Source: Nitrosospira multiformis (GTDB lineage: Bacteria; Pseudomonadota; Gammaproteobacteria; Burkholderiales; Nitrosomonadaceae). Taken from it: a DNA stretch of 41,573 nucleotides. This document shows, piece after piece, positions 20,333 through 29,293 of this stretch. How positions within the stretch are numbered: position 1 is the first letter of the stretch; the number at the start of each line of letters is the position of its first letter. The DNA lies in the NCBI RefSeq assembly GCF_900110185.1, contig NZ_FOCT01000020.1, positions 1 to 41,573 of the forward strand, in the 5' to 3' direction. The notes under the pieces were generated by a model, which saw only the letters and a list, made by a program, of their open reading frames with translations, was not told where the DNA came from and made no database searches. A program made the translations under genes and the position numbers.

Positions 20333-21615
20333 ATCGATGGCTGTATCAGAGGAAGTATGACTTGGGTACAGGCGCCGCCTTCACGGTTGGTTAGGCGCAC
20401 TTTGCCGCCAAAGCGTTCGATGTTTGCATTTGCCAGAAACAGGCCGATACCGAAACCCTGCCCCTTTGTTTTGGTGGTGAAAAAGGGCTGACCGGCGCGC
20501 TGGGCCGCCTCTCCTCTCAGTCCTTCTCCATAATCGAGTATCTGCAGATGCAGTTCCTGATGGCTCCAGGTAACTTCTATCTCGATGTGTTTCAAGGATG
20601 CGTCCGCCGCATTATTCAACAAATTCAAAATGGACTGACTCAGCAATTGCGTGTTCAGGATCTGGGGAGCTGGCTGCACTCCGCTGCCGCGATAGGTAAA
20701 CTGGGCGGAAGGGCGCATCAATTGCCATTTATCCAGAACCTGGCGCAAAAAAAGATCGACCGTCTGGCCACTGACATCTTCGGCGCGTGCCTGGCCCGCA
20801 TCTGCCAGCAATTGCGTCAGGGTGCGCTTGCAGTGGGCGATCTGATCCCGCAGGATTCTGATATTGCTTTGAAATTCGATATTGTCGATATATTCGTCCT
20901 GCAATTCCCCCGTGACTATCGCCATAGTTGCCAGCGGCGTGCCCAGTTCATGCGCCGCGCCCGCCGCCAGCGTTCCGAGCGCAATGATCTGCTCATTACG
21001 CAATGCCTGTTCACGCGCCAACGCCAGGTCCTTGTCGCGTTCGCGGATCGATATGCCCATCTTGACAACGAACCACGCGATCAATACCGTGCTCAGGACG
21101 AAAGCCAGCCACATCCCGGACACATGCATGATGAATTCGCTGCCATGTTCTTCATGGTTATGGGGCAGAGGCACATAATAAAACAGCAACAGCGTATAGC
21201 AACTTATGGTGATGGCAGCCATCACCCAGGTATAAGCCCAGGGCAGCGCAGCCGCGGCAATAGTCAGAGGCAGAAGGTATAGCGAGATAAACGGATTGGT
21301 CGAGCCGCCGCTGAGATAAAGCAGCGTGCTTAAAGCAAGTACGTCCACCAGGAGTTGTGCAAAGAACTCCATGCTGGAAACCGGCCATTTCCGATGGAGA
21401 CGTATCCAGGTCGCCAGGTTCACCACCCCCAGCAAAACCGCAACCGCAACCATTTCCGCCCAGGGCAATTCCAGCTCGAGCCCCCAGTAAGCCAGCGCAA
21501 AAGTCAGGCATTGGGCCGCGATGACGATATTCCTGAGCAGGAATAAACGTTGCAGATTCTTGCGGAGGGGTGGCTGGCCGGGATTTACAAGCATTTTCGT
21601 CGCGGATTCTCTCAT
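20329..21615 (-). CDS. regB: RegB/PrrB-type redox sensor histidine kinase
   Basis: A membrane kinase that phosphorylates RegA. The 428-residue protein has about six membrane segments in the first ~190 residues. These include GGSTNPF (103-109), matching the ubiquinone-binding motif GGxxNPF of RegB. The H-box is LAAGAAHELGTPLATM with His222. A cysteine in RDQIAHCKRTL (Cys262) matches the redox-active cysteine box of RegB. The C-terminal ATPase domain has NLLNNAADAS, DYGEGL and GFGIGLFLA. I chose the ATG at 21615; a TTG at 21654 or ATG at 21594 are alternatives and none has a strong ribosome-binding site. Its overlap with regA supports an operon. Confidence 0.92.
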   Translation of the reverse strand: MRESATKMLVNPGQPPLRKNLQRLFLLRNIVIAAQCLTFALAYWGLELELPWAEMVAVAVLLGVVNLATWIRLHRKWPVSSMEFFAQLLVDVLALSTLLYLSGGSTNPFISLYLLPLTIAAAALPWAYTWVMAAITISCYTLLLFYYVPLPHNHEEHGSEFIMHVSGMWLAFVLSTVLIAWFVVKMGISIRERDKDLALAREQALRNEQIIALGTLAAGAAHELGTPLATMAIVTGELQDEYIDNIEFQSNIRILRDQIAHCKRTLTQLLADAGQARAEDVSGQTVDLFLRQVLDKWQLMRPSAQFTYRGSGVQPAPQILNTQLLSQSILNLLNNAADASLKHIEIEVTWSHQELHLQILDYGEGLRGEAAQRAGQPFFTTKTKGQGFGIGLFLANANIERFGGKVRLTNREGGACTQVILPLIQPSI

Positions 21616-21671
21616 GCTGGGCGAGTTCTTGGGAACTTCCCTGGGCTTCTCCAAGGCTTCGCTATATTATC

Positions 21672-21693
21672 CCCGAACATTAGCGTATATTGC
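21672..21693 (+). promoter_or_regulatory. Candidate promoter upstream of ribE
   Basis: CCCGAACATTAGCGTATATTGC includes a possible -10 element TATATT at 21686-21691. The same 22-base block, 19 of 22 identical, lies directly before tRNA-Arg at 38003-38024, where its -10 position would be TAAAAT. It would start transcription at the inverted repeat at 21696. Confidence 0.4.
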
Positions 21694-21695
21694 CA

Positions 21696-21732
21696 TGCAG
21701 GACCATGCGGCAAATTGCCGCATGGTCCTGCA
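21696..21732. repeat. 37-base perfect inverted repeat in the regB-ribE gap
   Basis: Two perfect 18-base arms (TGCAGGACCATGCGGCAA and its exact complement) separated by a single A. It lies between divergent regB and ribE, about 65 bases before the ribE ATG. No T-run follows on either strand, so it is unlikely to be a simple terminator. It may be an operator or a leader hairpin. Confidence 0.85.
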
Positions 21733-21796
21733 CAGAGTCCTGCAAAGGGAAAAAGGAACAATATCGATATGCATATTTGAAAGCAGGAAAGGCCCG

Positions 21797-22414
21797 ATGT
21801 TCACAGGAATTGTCGAAGCTGTCGGCGAGATCAAAACGGCCAGTCCGCAGGAAAATGGCTTAAGCTTGCGCATTGCGCCAGGCAAGTTGTCTCTGGCAGA
21901 GACAAAAGTCGGCGACAGCATCGCAGTAAATGGCGTATGCCTCACCGTTACCGCGCTGGCGGATAATCTGTTATCTGTAGACGTCTCCCGCGAAACATTG
22001 CAGTGCACGCAAGGACTGGATAAGCCGGGCGGAAAGGTTAATCTCGAAAAATCGCTGCGCCTGTCGGACAGGTTGGGCGGCCACCTCGTCAGCGGCCATG
22101 TCGACGGAGTTGGAGAGGTGACAAAGTTTCAGTCCCTGGGTGAAAGCTGCCTGCTTGCGATCCGGTTGCCGGATTCGCTGCTGAAATATATTGCCAAAAA
22201 AGGTTCAATCACGGTGAATGGCGTGAGTTTGACGATCAACCGGGTAGAGCGTAACGAATTGGAGATCAACCTCATTCCTCATACGCTGGCCGAAACGACA
22301 CTGAAAGAATTGAAAGCGGGCGCCAGGGTAAATGTGGAAGTGGATATGCTTGCACGCTACGTGGAGCGCCTACTGGCAATGGACGACAAGCACAGGAGCG
22401 AGAGCTCGATTTAG
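21797..22414 (+). CDS. ribE: Riboflavin synthase, alpha subunit
   Basis: Catalyses the last step: two 6,7-dimethyl-8-ribityllumazine give riboflavin. The 205-residue protein begins [12 protein letters not shown], the near-invariant N-terminus. It shows the two-fold lumazine-binding repeat: [17 protein letters not shown] with [10 protein letters not shown] in the first half, and [13 protein letters not shown] with [10 protein letters not shown] in the second, joined by [16 protein letters not shown] chose the ATG at 21797, which has AGGAAAGG upstream; the open frame to 21521 is not conserved and runs through the regB N-terminus on the other strand. ribBX follows two bases later. Confidence 0.97.
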   Translation: MFTGIVEAVGEIKTASPQENGLSLRIAPGKLSLAETKVGDSIAVNGVCLTVTALADNLLSVDVSRETLQCTQGLDKPGGKVNLEKSLRLSDRLGGHLVSGHVDGVGEVTKFQSLGESCLLAIRLPDSLLKYIAKKGSITVNGVSLTINRVERNELEINLIPHTLAETTLKELKAGARVNVEVDMLARYVERLLAMDDKHRSESSI

Positions 22415-22416
22415 AC

Positions 22417-23550
22417 ATGATCATTAGTTCAGTCCAGGAAATCATTGCTGACATCAAGACCGGCCGCATGGTCATTCTCGTCGATGAGGAAAACCGCGAA
22501 AACGAGGGAGACCTGGTTCTGGCGGCGGATTTCATTACACCGGCAGCCATCAACTTCATGGCCACATACGGGCGCGGCCTGATCTGCCTGACGTTGATGG
22601 AGGAACGCTGCCGCCAGCTCAACCTGCCTCTGATGGTGACGGCTAACCGGTCTCCGCTCGGCACCAATTTCACGGTTTCCATCGAAGCCGCGACCGGCGT
22701 GACCACCGGCATTTCCGCCGCTGACCGCGCACGCACGGTACAGGTGGCCGTGAATCGGGACGCAAAACCGGATGACCTCGTCCAACCGGGGCATATTTTT
22801 CCGCTGATGGCGCAAAACGGCGGCGTGCTCGTACGCGCCGGCCACACGGAAGCCGGTTGCGATCTGGCGCATCTGGCGGGACTCACCCCCGCCTCCGTCA
22901 TTTGCGAAATACTGAATGAAGACGGAAGCATGGCGCGTCTCCCCGACCTGGTCGAGTTTGCGGCAAAGCATCAACTCAAGATAGGGGCGATAGCCGACCT
23001 CATCCATTATCGCAGCCGTACGGAAAGCCTGGTAGAACGCATTGTAGAACGTCCCCTCCAGACCGCGCACGGCAGATTCCAGCTCGTTGCCTATCTGGAC
23101 AAAACCGTCAATACTGTCCATCTGGCGTTGGTAAAGGGGGTGATCGCTCCCGACGATGAAACTCTGGTAAGAGTGCATGAGCCCCTTTCGGCCATGGATC
23201 TTCTTGATCTGGAGGATGATACCCACTCCTGGAATCTGAACGAGGCCCTACGCATCATCAGCGACGCGGAACGTGGCGTTATCGTACTGCTTCATCGCAG
23301 GGAAAGCGGGTCCGAGCTGATGGAAAGGGTGTTGCCGGCAAAGCTGCCGCACCGCCCGGTCCCGAAGGCCGACCTGCGCAATTACGGTATTGGCGCCCAG
23401 ATCCTCAAGGATCTCAACGTGAGGAAGATGCGCTTACTGGCTGTTCCCCGAAAAATGCCGAGCATGGCGGGCTTCGGACTTGAAGTCACCGGCTACCTGG
23501 AGCCGGAAGATAAAAGCCGACTGGCGGAAGGTCGCCAGGCGGTCCGTTGA
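22417..23550 (+). CDS. ribB: 3,4-dihydroxy-2-butanone-4-phosphate synthase with degenerate GTP cyclohydrolase II-like domain (RibBX type)
   Basis: The N-terminal ~200 residues are a complete DHBP synthase, which turns ribulose 5-phosphate into the four-carbon riboflavin precursor. Motifs include [40 protein letters not shown] and [15 protein letters not shown]. The C-terminal ~170 residues resemble GTP cyclohydrolase II but lack its catalytic features. The zinc cysteines of SECLTGDxxxSxRCDC are absent (here [15 protein letters not shown]), and so is the EGRGIGL loop. [20 protein letters not shown] is retained. This matches the known proteobacterial RibBX variant, so a separate RibA should exist elsewhere. 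Between ribE and ribH. Confidence 0.93.
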   Translation: MIISSVQEIIADIKTGRMVILVDEENRENEGDLVLAADFITPAAINFMATYGRGLICLTLMEERCRQLNLPLMVTANRSPLGTNFTVSIEAATGVTTGISAADRARTVQVAVNRDAKPDDLVQPGHIFPLMAQNGGVLVRAGHTEAGCDLAHLAGLTPASVICEILNEDGSMARLPDLVEFAAKHQLKIGAIADLIHYRSRTESLVERIVERPLQTAHGRFQLVAYLDKTVNTVHLALVKGVIAPDDETLVRVHEPLSAMDLLDLEDDTHSWNLNEALRIISDAERGVIVLLHRRESGSELMERVLPAKLPHRPVPKADLRNYGIGAQILKDLNVRKMRLLAVPRKMPSMAGFGLEVTGYLEPEDKSRLAEGRQAVR

Positions 23551-23665
23551 TAATTTTTTGAATCCCCAACTTAAGCCTGCCATCCGCCGATGAATAAGAG
23601 GCGGCGGGCTGATACATCGAACGTTTCTCCAACCTTTGCACTCAGATCTTGTTACAGGAGCGAAC

Positions 23666-24148
23666 ATGGCACGATACGAAAACATTCTTGAGCTCGAACC
23701 TAATCTCAACGGTGAAGATCTCAGCATTGGCATTGTCATGAGCCGCTTTAATATCGAGGCAAGCGAGGGATTGCTGGGCGCATGCGTGGAGGAACTGATG
23801 AAACAGGGTGTCGATGCAGGGAATGTCGTCCTGGTTTCGGTCCCGGGGGCGCTTGAAATCCCTTTGGCGTTGCAAAAGATGGCCTTGACCGACCAGTTCG
23901 ATGCGCTGATCGCTCTGGGCGCAGTCATACGCGGAGAGACGTACCATTTCGAAGTCGTTTCCGAGCAATCCACCAACGGGGTTGCCACCGTGCAGCTGGA
24001 TACGGGCATTCCCATCGCCAACGGCATACTCACGACCAATACCGACGACCAGGCGCTGGCGCGCATGAGCCAGAAGGGCGCCGAAGCGGCGCGGGTCGCG
24101 ATTGAGATGGCCAACCTGCAAAGAACGCTTGATGAAATGGAGCAATGA
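23666..24148 (+). CDS. ribH: 6,7-dimethyl-8-ribityllumazine synthase
   Basis: Condenses the DHBP product with the pyrimidine intermediate to give lumazine, the substrate of RibE. The 160-residue protein has [54 protein letters not shown] (catalytic His in YHFE) and [15 protein letters not shown] chose the ATG at 23666 because CAGGAG lies just upstream; the frame extends ten codons further without support. nusB follows about 100 bases later. Confidence 0.97.
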   Translation: MARYENILELEPNLNGEDLSIGIVMSRFNIEASEGLLGACVEELMKQGVDAGNVVLVSVPGALEIPLALQKMALTDQFDALIALGAVIRGETYHFEVVSEQSTNGVATVQLDTGIPIANGILTTNTDDQALARMSQKGAEAARVAIEMANLQRTLDEMEQ

Positions 24149-24248
24149 AATACTCGAGCAATGGGTGGCAGGGTAAAGCGCGGCAATCAGCGAATGTGAC
24201 GGGTGAAAAGAAGCAGAACGCGATGCAGAATCAGGTAGGAAGCGGGAA

Positions 24249-24725
24249 GTGAAACGAGTAGAGAGACGGGCGGAGAAACAGGGAAGGGGTACTGCGCGAA
24301 AAAGCCGCCGGCGCCTGGCGCGTGAACTGGCCTTGCAGGGGTTGTATCAGTGGTGCGTAGCGGGTGGAAGCGCCGATACCATCGAAGCGCAGCTTCGGGA
24401 CACGGAGGAGTTCCCGAAAACGGACGAGGAATATTTTTCCCGTCTGCTCCATGGCGTGTTGACGGAAGCACCTGAGCTCGAGAAGGAAATCCAGCCCTGT
24501 CTCGACCGCCCGTTCAACGAACTCAGCCCGGTGGAGATTTCGATATTACTGCTCGGTACCTATGAGCTGGAGCGACACCCGGAAATACCGTATCGGGCGG
24601 TCATCAATGAAGCGGTGGAACTCGCCAAAGCCTACGGCGGCACGCACGGTCATAAATATGTCAACGGAGTGCTCGATAAATTGGCGGTAAAGCTGAGAGC
24701 GGTCGAGATCGGGGCGAAGCTTTGA
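24249..24725 (+). CDS. nusB: Transcription antitermination factor NusB
   Basis: NusB with NusE (S10) binds boxA RNA and prevents premature termination in rRNA operons. The 158-residue protein has the arginine-rich start, then RRLARELALQGLYQW, FNELSPVEISILLLGTYELERHPEIPYRAVINEAVELAKAYGG and HKYVNGVLDKLA, all family signatures. It uses a GTG start with GGAAGCGGGAA upstream. The ribH-nusB-thiL order is common in proteobacteria. Confidence 0.97.
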   Translation: MKRVERRAEKQGRGTARKSRRRLARELALQGLYQWCVAGGSADTIEAQLRDTEEFPKTDEEYFSRLLHGVLTEAPELEKEIQPCLDRPFNELSPVEISILLLGTYELERHPEIPYRAVINEAVELAKAYGGTHGHKYVNGVLDKLAVKLRAVEIGAKL

Positions 24726-24817
24726 CTGCGTGCGTGTCAGAGCTGCCCAATCATTTCCCCCGCTTCTAGCGTGAAGTGACGGCATGAATTGATCTTGTTG
24801 ACGAAGTATTGTATTAA

Positions 24818-25804
24818 GTGCTGTCGGAATTTGACATCATCCGGTCTTTTTTCACCCGCTCCGCCCCCGCTACGGTATTGGGTATAGGGGACGATGCGGC
24901 GCTCATCAGGCCTGCACCCGGGATGGAATTGGCAATTTCGACCGACATGCTGGTTTCCGGGCGTCATTTTTTCGAAGATGTGGATCCGTACAAGCTCGGC
25001 CACAAATCTCTGGCAGTGAATCTTTCCGATATGGCGGCAATGGGTGCCCGTCCCCGTTGGGCAACCCTTTCGCTGGCGCTGCCAGAATCAATAGTACAAA
25101 AGGATGAGTCATGGTTGCGAGCATTTGCTGACGGGTTTTTTGCGCTTGCGCATGTCCATCGGGTTGATCTGATCGGGGGCGATACCACCAATGGTCCCCT
25201 GAATATCTGCGTGACGATCATTGGCGAAGCGCCGGAAGGAAAAGCCTTGCGCCGCAGCGGTGCCCGGGCGGGGGATGATATCTGGGTTTCGGGCTACCTC
25301 GGGGAGGCCGCTCTCGCGCTTGCTTACCGAAAGAAAAAGATCATGCTGAAACCGGGCGAAGGGGAAGCCGCCGAAGTGGAAGCCATTATGGCCGCGCTTG
25401 AGATGCCCATTCCCCGCGTGGAGTTGGGGCAGCGCCTGATCGGCCTTGCCCATAGCGCCATCGATATTTCAGACGGTCTGCTGGCCGACCTCGGACATAT
25501 TCTGGAGTGTTCGAGAGTGGCGGCTGTTGTCAGAATCGATCAGATGATCCGTTCGGCGGCGATGGAGAAATATTTTCCCCACCCCCTTGCGATAGAATGC
25601 CTACTTGCGGGGGGAGACGATTATGAGCTGTGCTTTACCGTGCCGAAATCGGAGCGAACAAAGGTGGAACTGCTTTCGCGCGAGGAAGGCATTCCGTTAA
25701 CACGTATTGGCAGCATCGAGGAGGGAGCAGGCTTGGTCGTGCTTGATTCCGCAGGCAGAACAGTCACTACGAGGGTCAAAGGCTATGACCATTTCCAAGT
25801 CTGA
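24818..25804 (+). CDS. thiL: Thiamine-monophosphate kinase
   Basis: ThiL phosphorylates thiamine monophosphate to thiamine pyrophosphate. The 328-residue protein has EFDIIRSFF at its start, GIGDDAALI, STDMLVSGRHFF, GHKSLAVNLSDMAAMGARPRWATLSLALP, DLIGGDTTNG, AIDISDGLLADLGHI and LLAGGDDYELCF. All are typical of the family. The GTG start at 24818 follows directly on a TAA in frame, and no strong ribosome-binding site is seen. pgpA starts 20 bases inside its 3' end. Confidence 0.96.
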   Translation: MLSEFDIIRSFFTRSAPATVLGIGDDAALIRPAPGMELAISTDMLVSGRHFFEDVDPYKLGHKSLAVNLSDMAAMGARPRWATLSLALPESIVQKDESWLRAFADGFFALAHVHRVDLIGGDTTNGPLNICVTIIGEAPEGKALRRSGARAGDDIWVSGYLGEAALALAYRKKKIMLKPGEGEAAEVEAIMAALEMPIPRVELGQRLIGLAHSAIDISDGLLADLGHILECSRVAAVVRIDQMIRSAAMEKYFPHPLAIECLLAGGDDYELCFTVPKSERTKVELLSREEGIPLTRIGSIEEGAGLVVLDSAGRTVTTRVKGYDHFQV

Positions 25805-26417
25805 CAACCGGAGCGATAATTCGCCTGACCGCAACCCTGTCGAGGGGGAATCCACGCCTGCGCCTTCTATCGACAAGGGGGATGAAGCCCCACGAGAGGC
25901 TCTTCCGCTCCTACCTTCCCCCTGGATCGAACGGCCGATACCCGACAAGACATTCATTCGCAGCAGCGTGGCACATTTCATCGCCTTCGCCGGAGGGGCT
26001 GGATTGAGTCCCGTGGCACCCGGCACAGCCGGTACCCTGGTCGCATTCCCCCTGTTCTGGGTACTCGAATATATTTTCGATCCCCCTGGTTTTCTCCTGT
26101 TTCTTGTTGCCGCGTTCGGTATCGGCATCTGGGCTTGCGAAGTGACAGGGCGGGCGTTGAGGAATACCGACCACGGCGGTATCGTCTGGGACGAGGTCAC
26201 TGCTTTCCTGCTGGTCTTGTTCTTTACACCCAAGGGCCTGATGTGGCAGGCATTCGCATTTCTGCTGTTTCGTTTGTTCGATATAATCAAACCGGCGCCT
26301 ATTCGTTATTACGAAAAAAAACTGCGTGGCGGATTCGGTGTGATGTTCGACGACCTGCTGGCAGCTTTCTTCACGCTTTTGTGTCTGGCCTTCTGGAAGG
26401 CTTATGTGACCGGTTAG
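25785..26417 (+). CDS. pgpA: Phosphatidylglycerophosphatase A
   Basis: PgpA dephosphorylates phosphatidylglycerophosphate to phosphatidylglycerol in the inner membrane. The 210-residue protein has a long hydrophilic N-terminus (about 60 residues, rich in Asp, Ser and Pro) that ordinary PgpA lacks. The family core follows: LSPVAPGTAGTLVAFPLFW, VWDEVTAFLLVL, FDIIKPAPI and GVMFDDLLAAFF. I chose the ATG at 25785, overlapping thiL by 20 bases. The N-terminal extension may be a disordered tail. thiL-pgpA-pncC is a common order. Confidence 0.94.
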   Translation: MTISKSDNRSDNSPDRNPVEGESTPAPSIDKGDEAPREALPLLPSPWIERPIPDKTFIRSSVAHFIAFAGGAGLSPVAPGTAGTLVAFPLFWVLEYIFDPPGFLLFLVAAFGIGIWACEVTGRALRNTDHGGIVWDEVTAFLLVLFFTPKGLMWQAFAFLLFRLFDIIKPAPIRYYEKKLRGGFGVMFDDLLAAFFTLLCLAFWKAYVTG

Positions 26418-26501
26418 CCAACATGTTCTAATAGGCCGCCGCAGAGGTGGGCATTTTTCCAGCAAGTATCGGGGAAATGGATATCAGGAGGAGCAACCGA
26501 C

Positions 26502-27011
26502 ATGGATGATATGATGCTTCAGGACCTGGCGATGCAGGTTGGAACAGCGCTTGCCCAGCAGGAATTGACGCTTGTCACGGCCGAATCCTGCACAGGCGGG
26601 TGGCTGGGACAGGTCGTTACTTCAGTCGCCGGGAGTTCCGGCTGGTATGAGCGCGGCTTCATTACCTATGCTACGGCTTCGAAACAGGAAATGCTGGGCG
26701 TGAGTAGCGCCACCCTCGAGCAGTACGGTTCGGTATCGGAACAGACAGCCTCCGAAATGGCCGCAGGTGCGATTGCACGCAGCCATGCCCAAGTGGCGGT
26801 ATCAGTAACCGGTATTGCCGGACCGGAGGGCGGAACCGAGGAAAAGCCGGTCGGAATGGTATGCTTTGCCTGGATAATGAAAGAGGGAATGGCGCTCGCC
26901 GAAACGCGATATTTCAGCGGCAGCCGCGAGGAGATAAGGCGCCAATCCGTATCGGGAGCACTGCAAGGCCTCATTGATCTGCTACACAGTATTCCGCCCG
27001 CCGTCGCATAA
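26502..27011 (+). CDS. pncC: Nicotinamide-nucleotide amidohydrolase PncC (CinA C-terminal domain)
   Basis: Deamidates NMN to NaMN in the pyridine nucleotide cycle. The 169-residue protein is the stand-alone C-terminal CinA domain, with TLVTAESCTGGWLGQVVTSVAGSSGWYERGFITY, SVTGIAGPEGGTEEKPVGMVCFAW and REEIRRQSV. The N-terminal CinA (MoaB-like) domain is absent. A strong AGGAGG lies 15 or so bases before the ATG at 26502. Last gene of the glyA-to-pncC block; the next gene is on the opposite strand. Confidence 0.95.
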   Translation: MDDMMLQDLAMQVGTALAQQELTLVTAESCTGGWLGQVVTSVAGSSGWYERGFITYATASKQEMLGVSSATLEQYGSVSEQTASEMAAGAIARSHAQVAVSVTGIAGPEGGTEEKPVGMVCFAWIMKEGMALAETRYFSGSREEIRRQSVSGALQGLIDLLHSIPPAVA

Positions 27012-27022
27012 CTCCCCGTTGC

Positions 27023-27670
27023 TCAATGATCGCTCTCATGCGCGCCATGACGGGACATCAGCCGGTCACTATAGGCGATTGCAATTGCGGACAACAGGAA
27101 AACTATGTGGATTCCGGTCTGGGCCAGGATCGTTTTCTCGTCATATGCATTGGCATTGATGAATGTCTTCAACAGATGAATGGAAGAGATGCCGATAATA
27201 GCAGTGGAGAGCTTGACTTTCAGCACTGTTGCGTTGACATGTGATAACCACTCCGGCTGATCGGGGTGTCCTTCCAGATTCATACGGGAGACAAAAGTCT
27301 CATAACCTCCGATGATCACCATGATGAGCAGGTTGGAGATCATCACCACGTCGATCAGACCCAGTACGACCAGCATGATCGTCGTTTCCCCGATCTTCTT
27401 GGGAGGAGCGGCGCCCTCGATCGAAACCGCATCCAGGGTGTGCTCCAGCGCCTCCTTGTTACCCATCACTGCTCCGATCAGGTCAAGTAATTCCACCCAG
27501 AAGTGATAGACGTAGACGCATTGCGCAAGAATCAGTCCAAGGTACAGGGGCAATTGCAGCCAGCGTGTGGTAAATATGAAATATGCCAGCGGCTGGATCT
27601 TCCTTGACCTCCCGAGGTAGACGGTTGGTGCGGTGTCGTTGGTATCGTTAGAGTCCTCGTTGATTTTCAT
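27023..27670 (-). CDS. YqhA-family (UPF0114) inner-membrane protein
   Basis: A 215-residue protein with about four membrane segments: LPLYLGLILAQCVYVYHFW; TTIMLVVLGLIDVVMISNLLIMVIIGGYETFV; AIIGISSIHLLKTF; and IHIVFLLSAIAIAYSDRL. It matches the YqhA/UPF0114 family in overall pattern, including IGGYETFVSRM and HVNATVLKVKLSTAIIGISSIHLL. The biochemical role is unknown. It is convergent with pncC (11 bases apart) and divergent from the TPR protein. Confidence 0.88.
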   Translation of the reverse strand: MKINEDSNDTNDTAPTVYLGRSRKIQPLAYFIFTTRWLQLPLYLGLILAQCVYVYHFWVELLDLIGAVMGNKEALEHTLDAVSIEGAAPPKKIGETTIMLVVLGLIDVVMISNLLIMVIIGGYETFVSRMNLEGHPDQPEWLSHVNATVLKVKLSTAIIGISSIHLLKTFINANAYDEKTILAQTGIHIVFLLSAIAIAYSDRLMSRHGAHESDH

Positions 27671-27822
27671 TCAATTCTGTGGATTTTGCGGTGAAAAATA
27701 TCCGCTATTTTACACGCCGGCTGTTTCGTTGCGCACATCGTTCATGTGGTTTCGCCGGTCCGTCGACGTACTATGTACTATGATCTGCCGATGCCCATCC
27801 CGAATAAGAGAAGAATACGAAC

Positions 27823-29259
27823 ATGACCGCGATTTCTCCCCTCGCGCTGGGGGCTCTTGCGGCGGCCTCGTTTTTGCCGCTCTTGCCACATGCCAGCGCG
27901 AAAACTCCGGAGCAGGTTTTTACGGAGGAAAGAGTCCGCATCGTGTCGGTTGATATGTTGAATGCACAGGGTGAGCTGGCCGCTCAGGGCAGTGGCGTGG
28001 CGCTGGGCGCGGACCAAGTGATCACTACCTGCGATGTCACCCGCCAGGCAGAAAGTGCACGAGTGGGCTGGTCGGGAAGGGTATTCAAGGCCACGCCGGC
28101 ACCACCGCAAACACATCTCAATCTTTGTCGCCTCCATGTTGCGGGTATGCACGCTCCATCGCTTGCTTTAGGCAGCGCAGAAAAGCTCAGGGTGGGACAA
28201 CCGGTAAATGCAATCGGTCTGCCTCACCCAACGCTTGGCGGCAGGTTGAAAGGAAGCAGAAACGAGGAAAGAAGGAATGGGCGTGACAGGATCTGCCCGA
28301 TGTGCGATGGGAGCAAAGTCAATGGATTGCAGGAGGAACACCGACGTGACCCGATCCTGGCCGAAGGCGTGGTGGCCGCAATGCGCCCCTATGCAGGGTC
28401 CCGTTACATGAGAATTTCGGCACCCCTCCTGCCGGGTTTCAGCGGCGGGGGACTATTCGACGAACAAGGCCGGCTGATCGGAATTCTCTCGCCGCAGCGT
28501 GTAGAAGGTGAATCGCTTGCTTTCGTATTGCCGTCGGATTGGCTTGACAGTCCCCCGGAAATGACACAAGCCCCCAGGGCAATGGCCCCAAAGTCAGCGG
28601 ACCCAAGGCATGGGCTCGCTTGGCTCAATCAAACGCTGGCGCTGGAAAAGAAGGCCGACTGGCGTAGGTTGTTGAATCTCTCGCAGCAGGAGACCAAGCG
28701 CGACCCGTCGAATGCGGCTGCCTGGTTTAACGTGGGGATTGCTTCCTGCAATCTCAAGCAATATTCCCAGGCGGTCAACGCATACCGGGAAGCCATTCGT
28801 CACCATGCCGGCTATGCTGATGCCTGGCATAAACTCGGGACGGCTTACGCGAATCTCAAAGACTACGATAACGCAAGCCAGGCCTACGAGGATGCGCTTC
28901 GCATGGATCCCGATAATGGCGAGGCCTGGTACGACCTGGGCAATACTTACCATAACCTCAAAAAATATGCGCATACCATTCATGCCTACCGGCACGCCCT
29001 CCGGATTGACCCGGAAAATTTCAGGGCCTGGTACAAGCTGGGAGTGACCTATGACGAGTTGAAACTGCACGGCGAGGCGGTTGAGGCATACCGGAAAACA
29101 GTGATGCTCCAGCCGGAGAATGCGGATGCCTGGTACAACCTTGGGGTGGACTATGGCATTCTGGATGAGCGCGACAGGATGCGCGAGATCTACCAGACGC
29201 TGCGCAAGCTGGACCCGTCCAGGGCCGAACGGTATTTCAATACTTATATCCTGCCATGA
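27823..29259 (+). CDS. Secreted trypsin-fold protein with TPR repeats, catalytic residues missing
   Basis: A 478-residue protein with a signal peptide (residues 1-26, cleavage after ASA). A trypsin-like domain (about 35-245) is followed by about five TPR repeats (299-332, 333-366, 367-400, 401-434 and 435-468). The protease region shows GSGVAL and PGFSGGGLFDEQGRLIGI with a retained Ser207. The His position (usually N-x-HV) is TTCDV, with Asp71 in place of His. The Asp motif (usually DLALL) reads HLNLCRL. A ~40-residue insert before the third strand pair contains a CPMC pair (Cys158, Cys161). It probably binds rather than cleaves. Divergent from the YqhA gene, upstream of recA. Confidence 0.85.
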   Translation: MTAISPLALGALAAASFLPLLPHASAKTPEQVFTEERVRIVSVDMLNAQGELAAQGSGVALGADQVITTCDVTRQAESARVGWSGRVFKATPAPPQTHLNLCRLHVAGMHAPSLALGSAEKLRVGQPVNAIGLPHPTLGGRLKGSRNEERRNGRDRICPMCDGSKVNGLQEEHRRDPILAEGVVAAMRPYAGSRYMRISAPLLPGFSGGGLFDEQGRLIGILSPQRVEGESLAFVLPSDWLDSPPEMTQAPRAMAPKSADPRHGLAWLNQTLALEKKADWRRLLNLSQQETKRDPSNAAAWFNVGIASCNLKQYSQAVNAYREAIRHHAGYADAWHKLGTAYANLKDYDNASQAYEDALRMDPDNGEAWYDLGNTYHNLKKYAHTIHAYRHALRIDPENFRAWYKLGVTYDELKLHGEAVEAYRKTVMLQPENADAWYNLGVDYGILDERDRMREIYQTLRKLDPSRAERYFNTYILP

Positions 29260-29263
29260 ACAT

Positions 29264-29293
29264 CCCCGGTGAATGTTCCCCCGGTGAATGTTC
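29264..29293. repeat. 15-base tandem direct repeat before recA
   Basis: CCCCGGTGAATGTTC occurs twice with no spacer (29264-29278 and 29279-29293), just after the TPR protein stop. It has no clear role; it may be a recent slippage duplication. Confidence 0.85.

Noticed and set aside
21655..21796. FMN riboswitch before ribE.
   Set aside because: The conserved RFN core sequence is not present; only the inverted repeat is.
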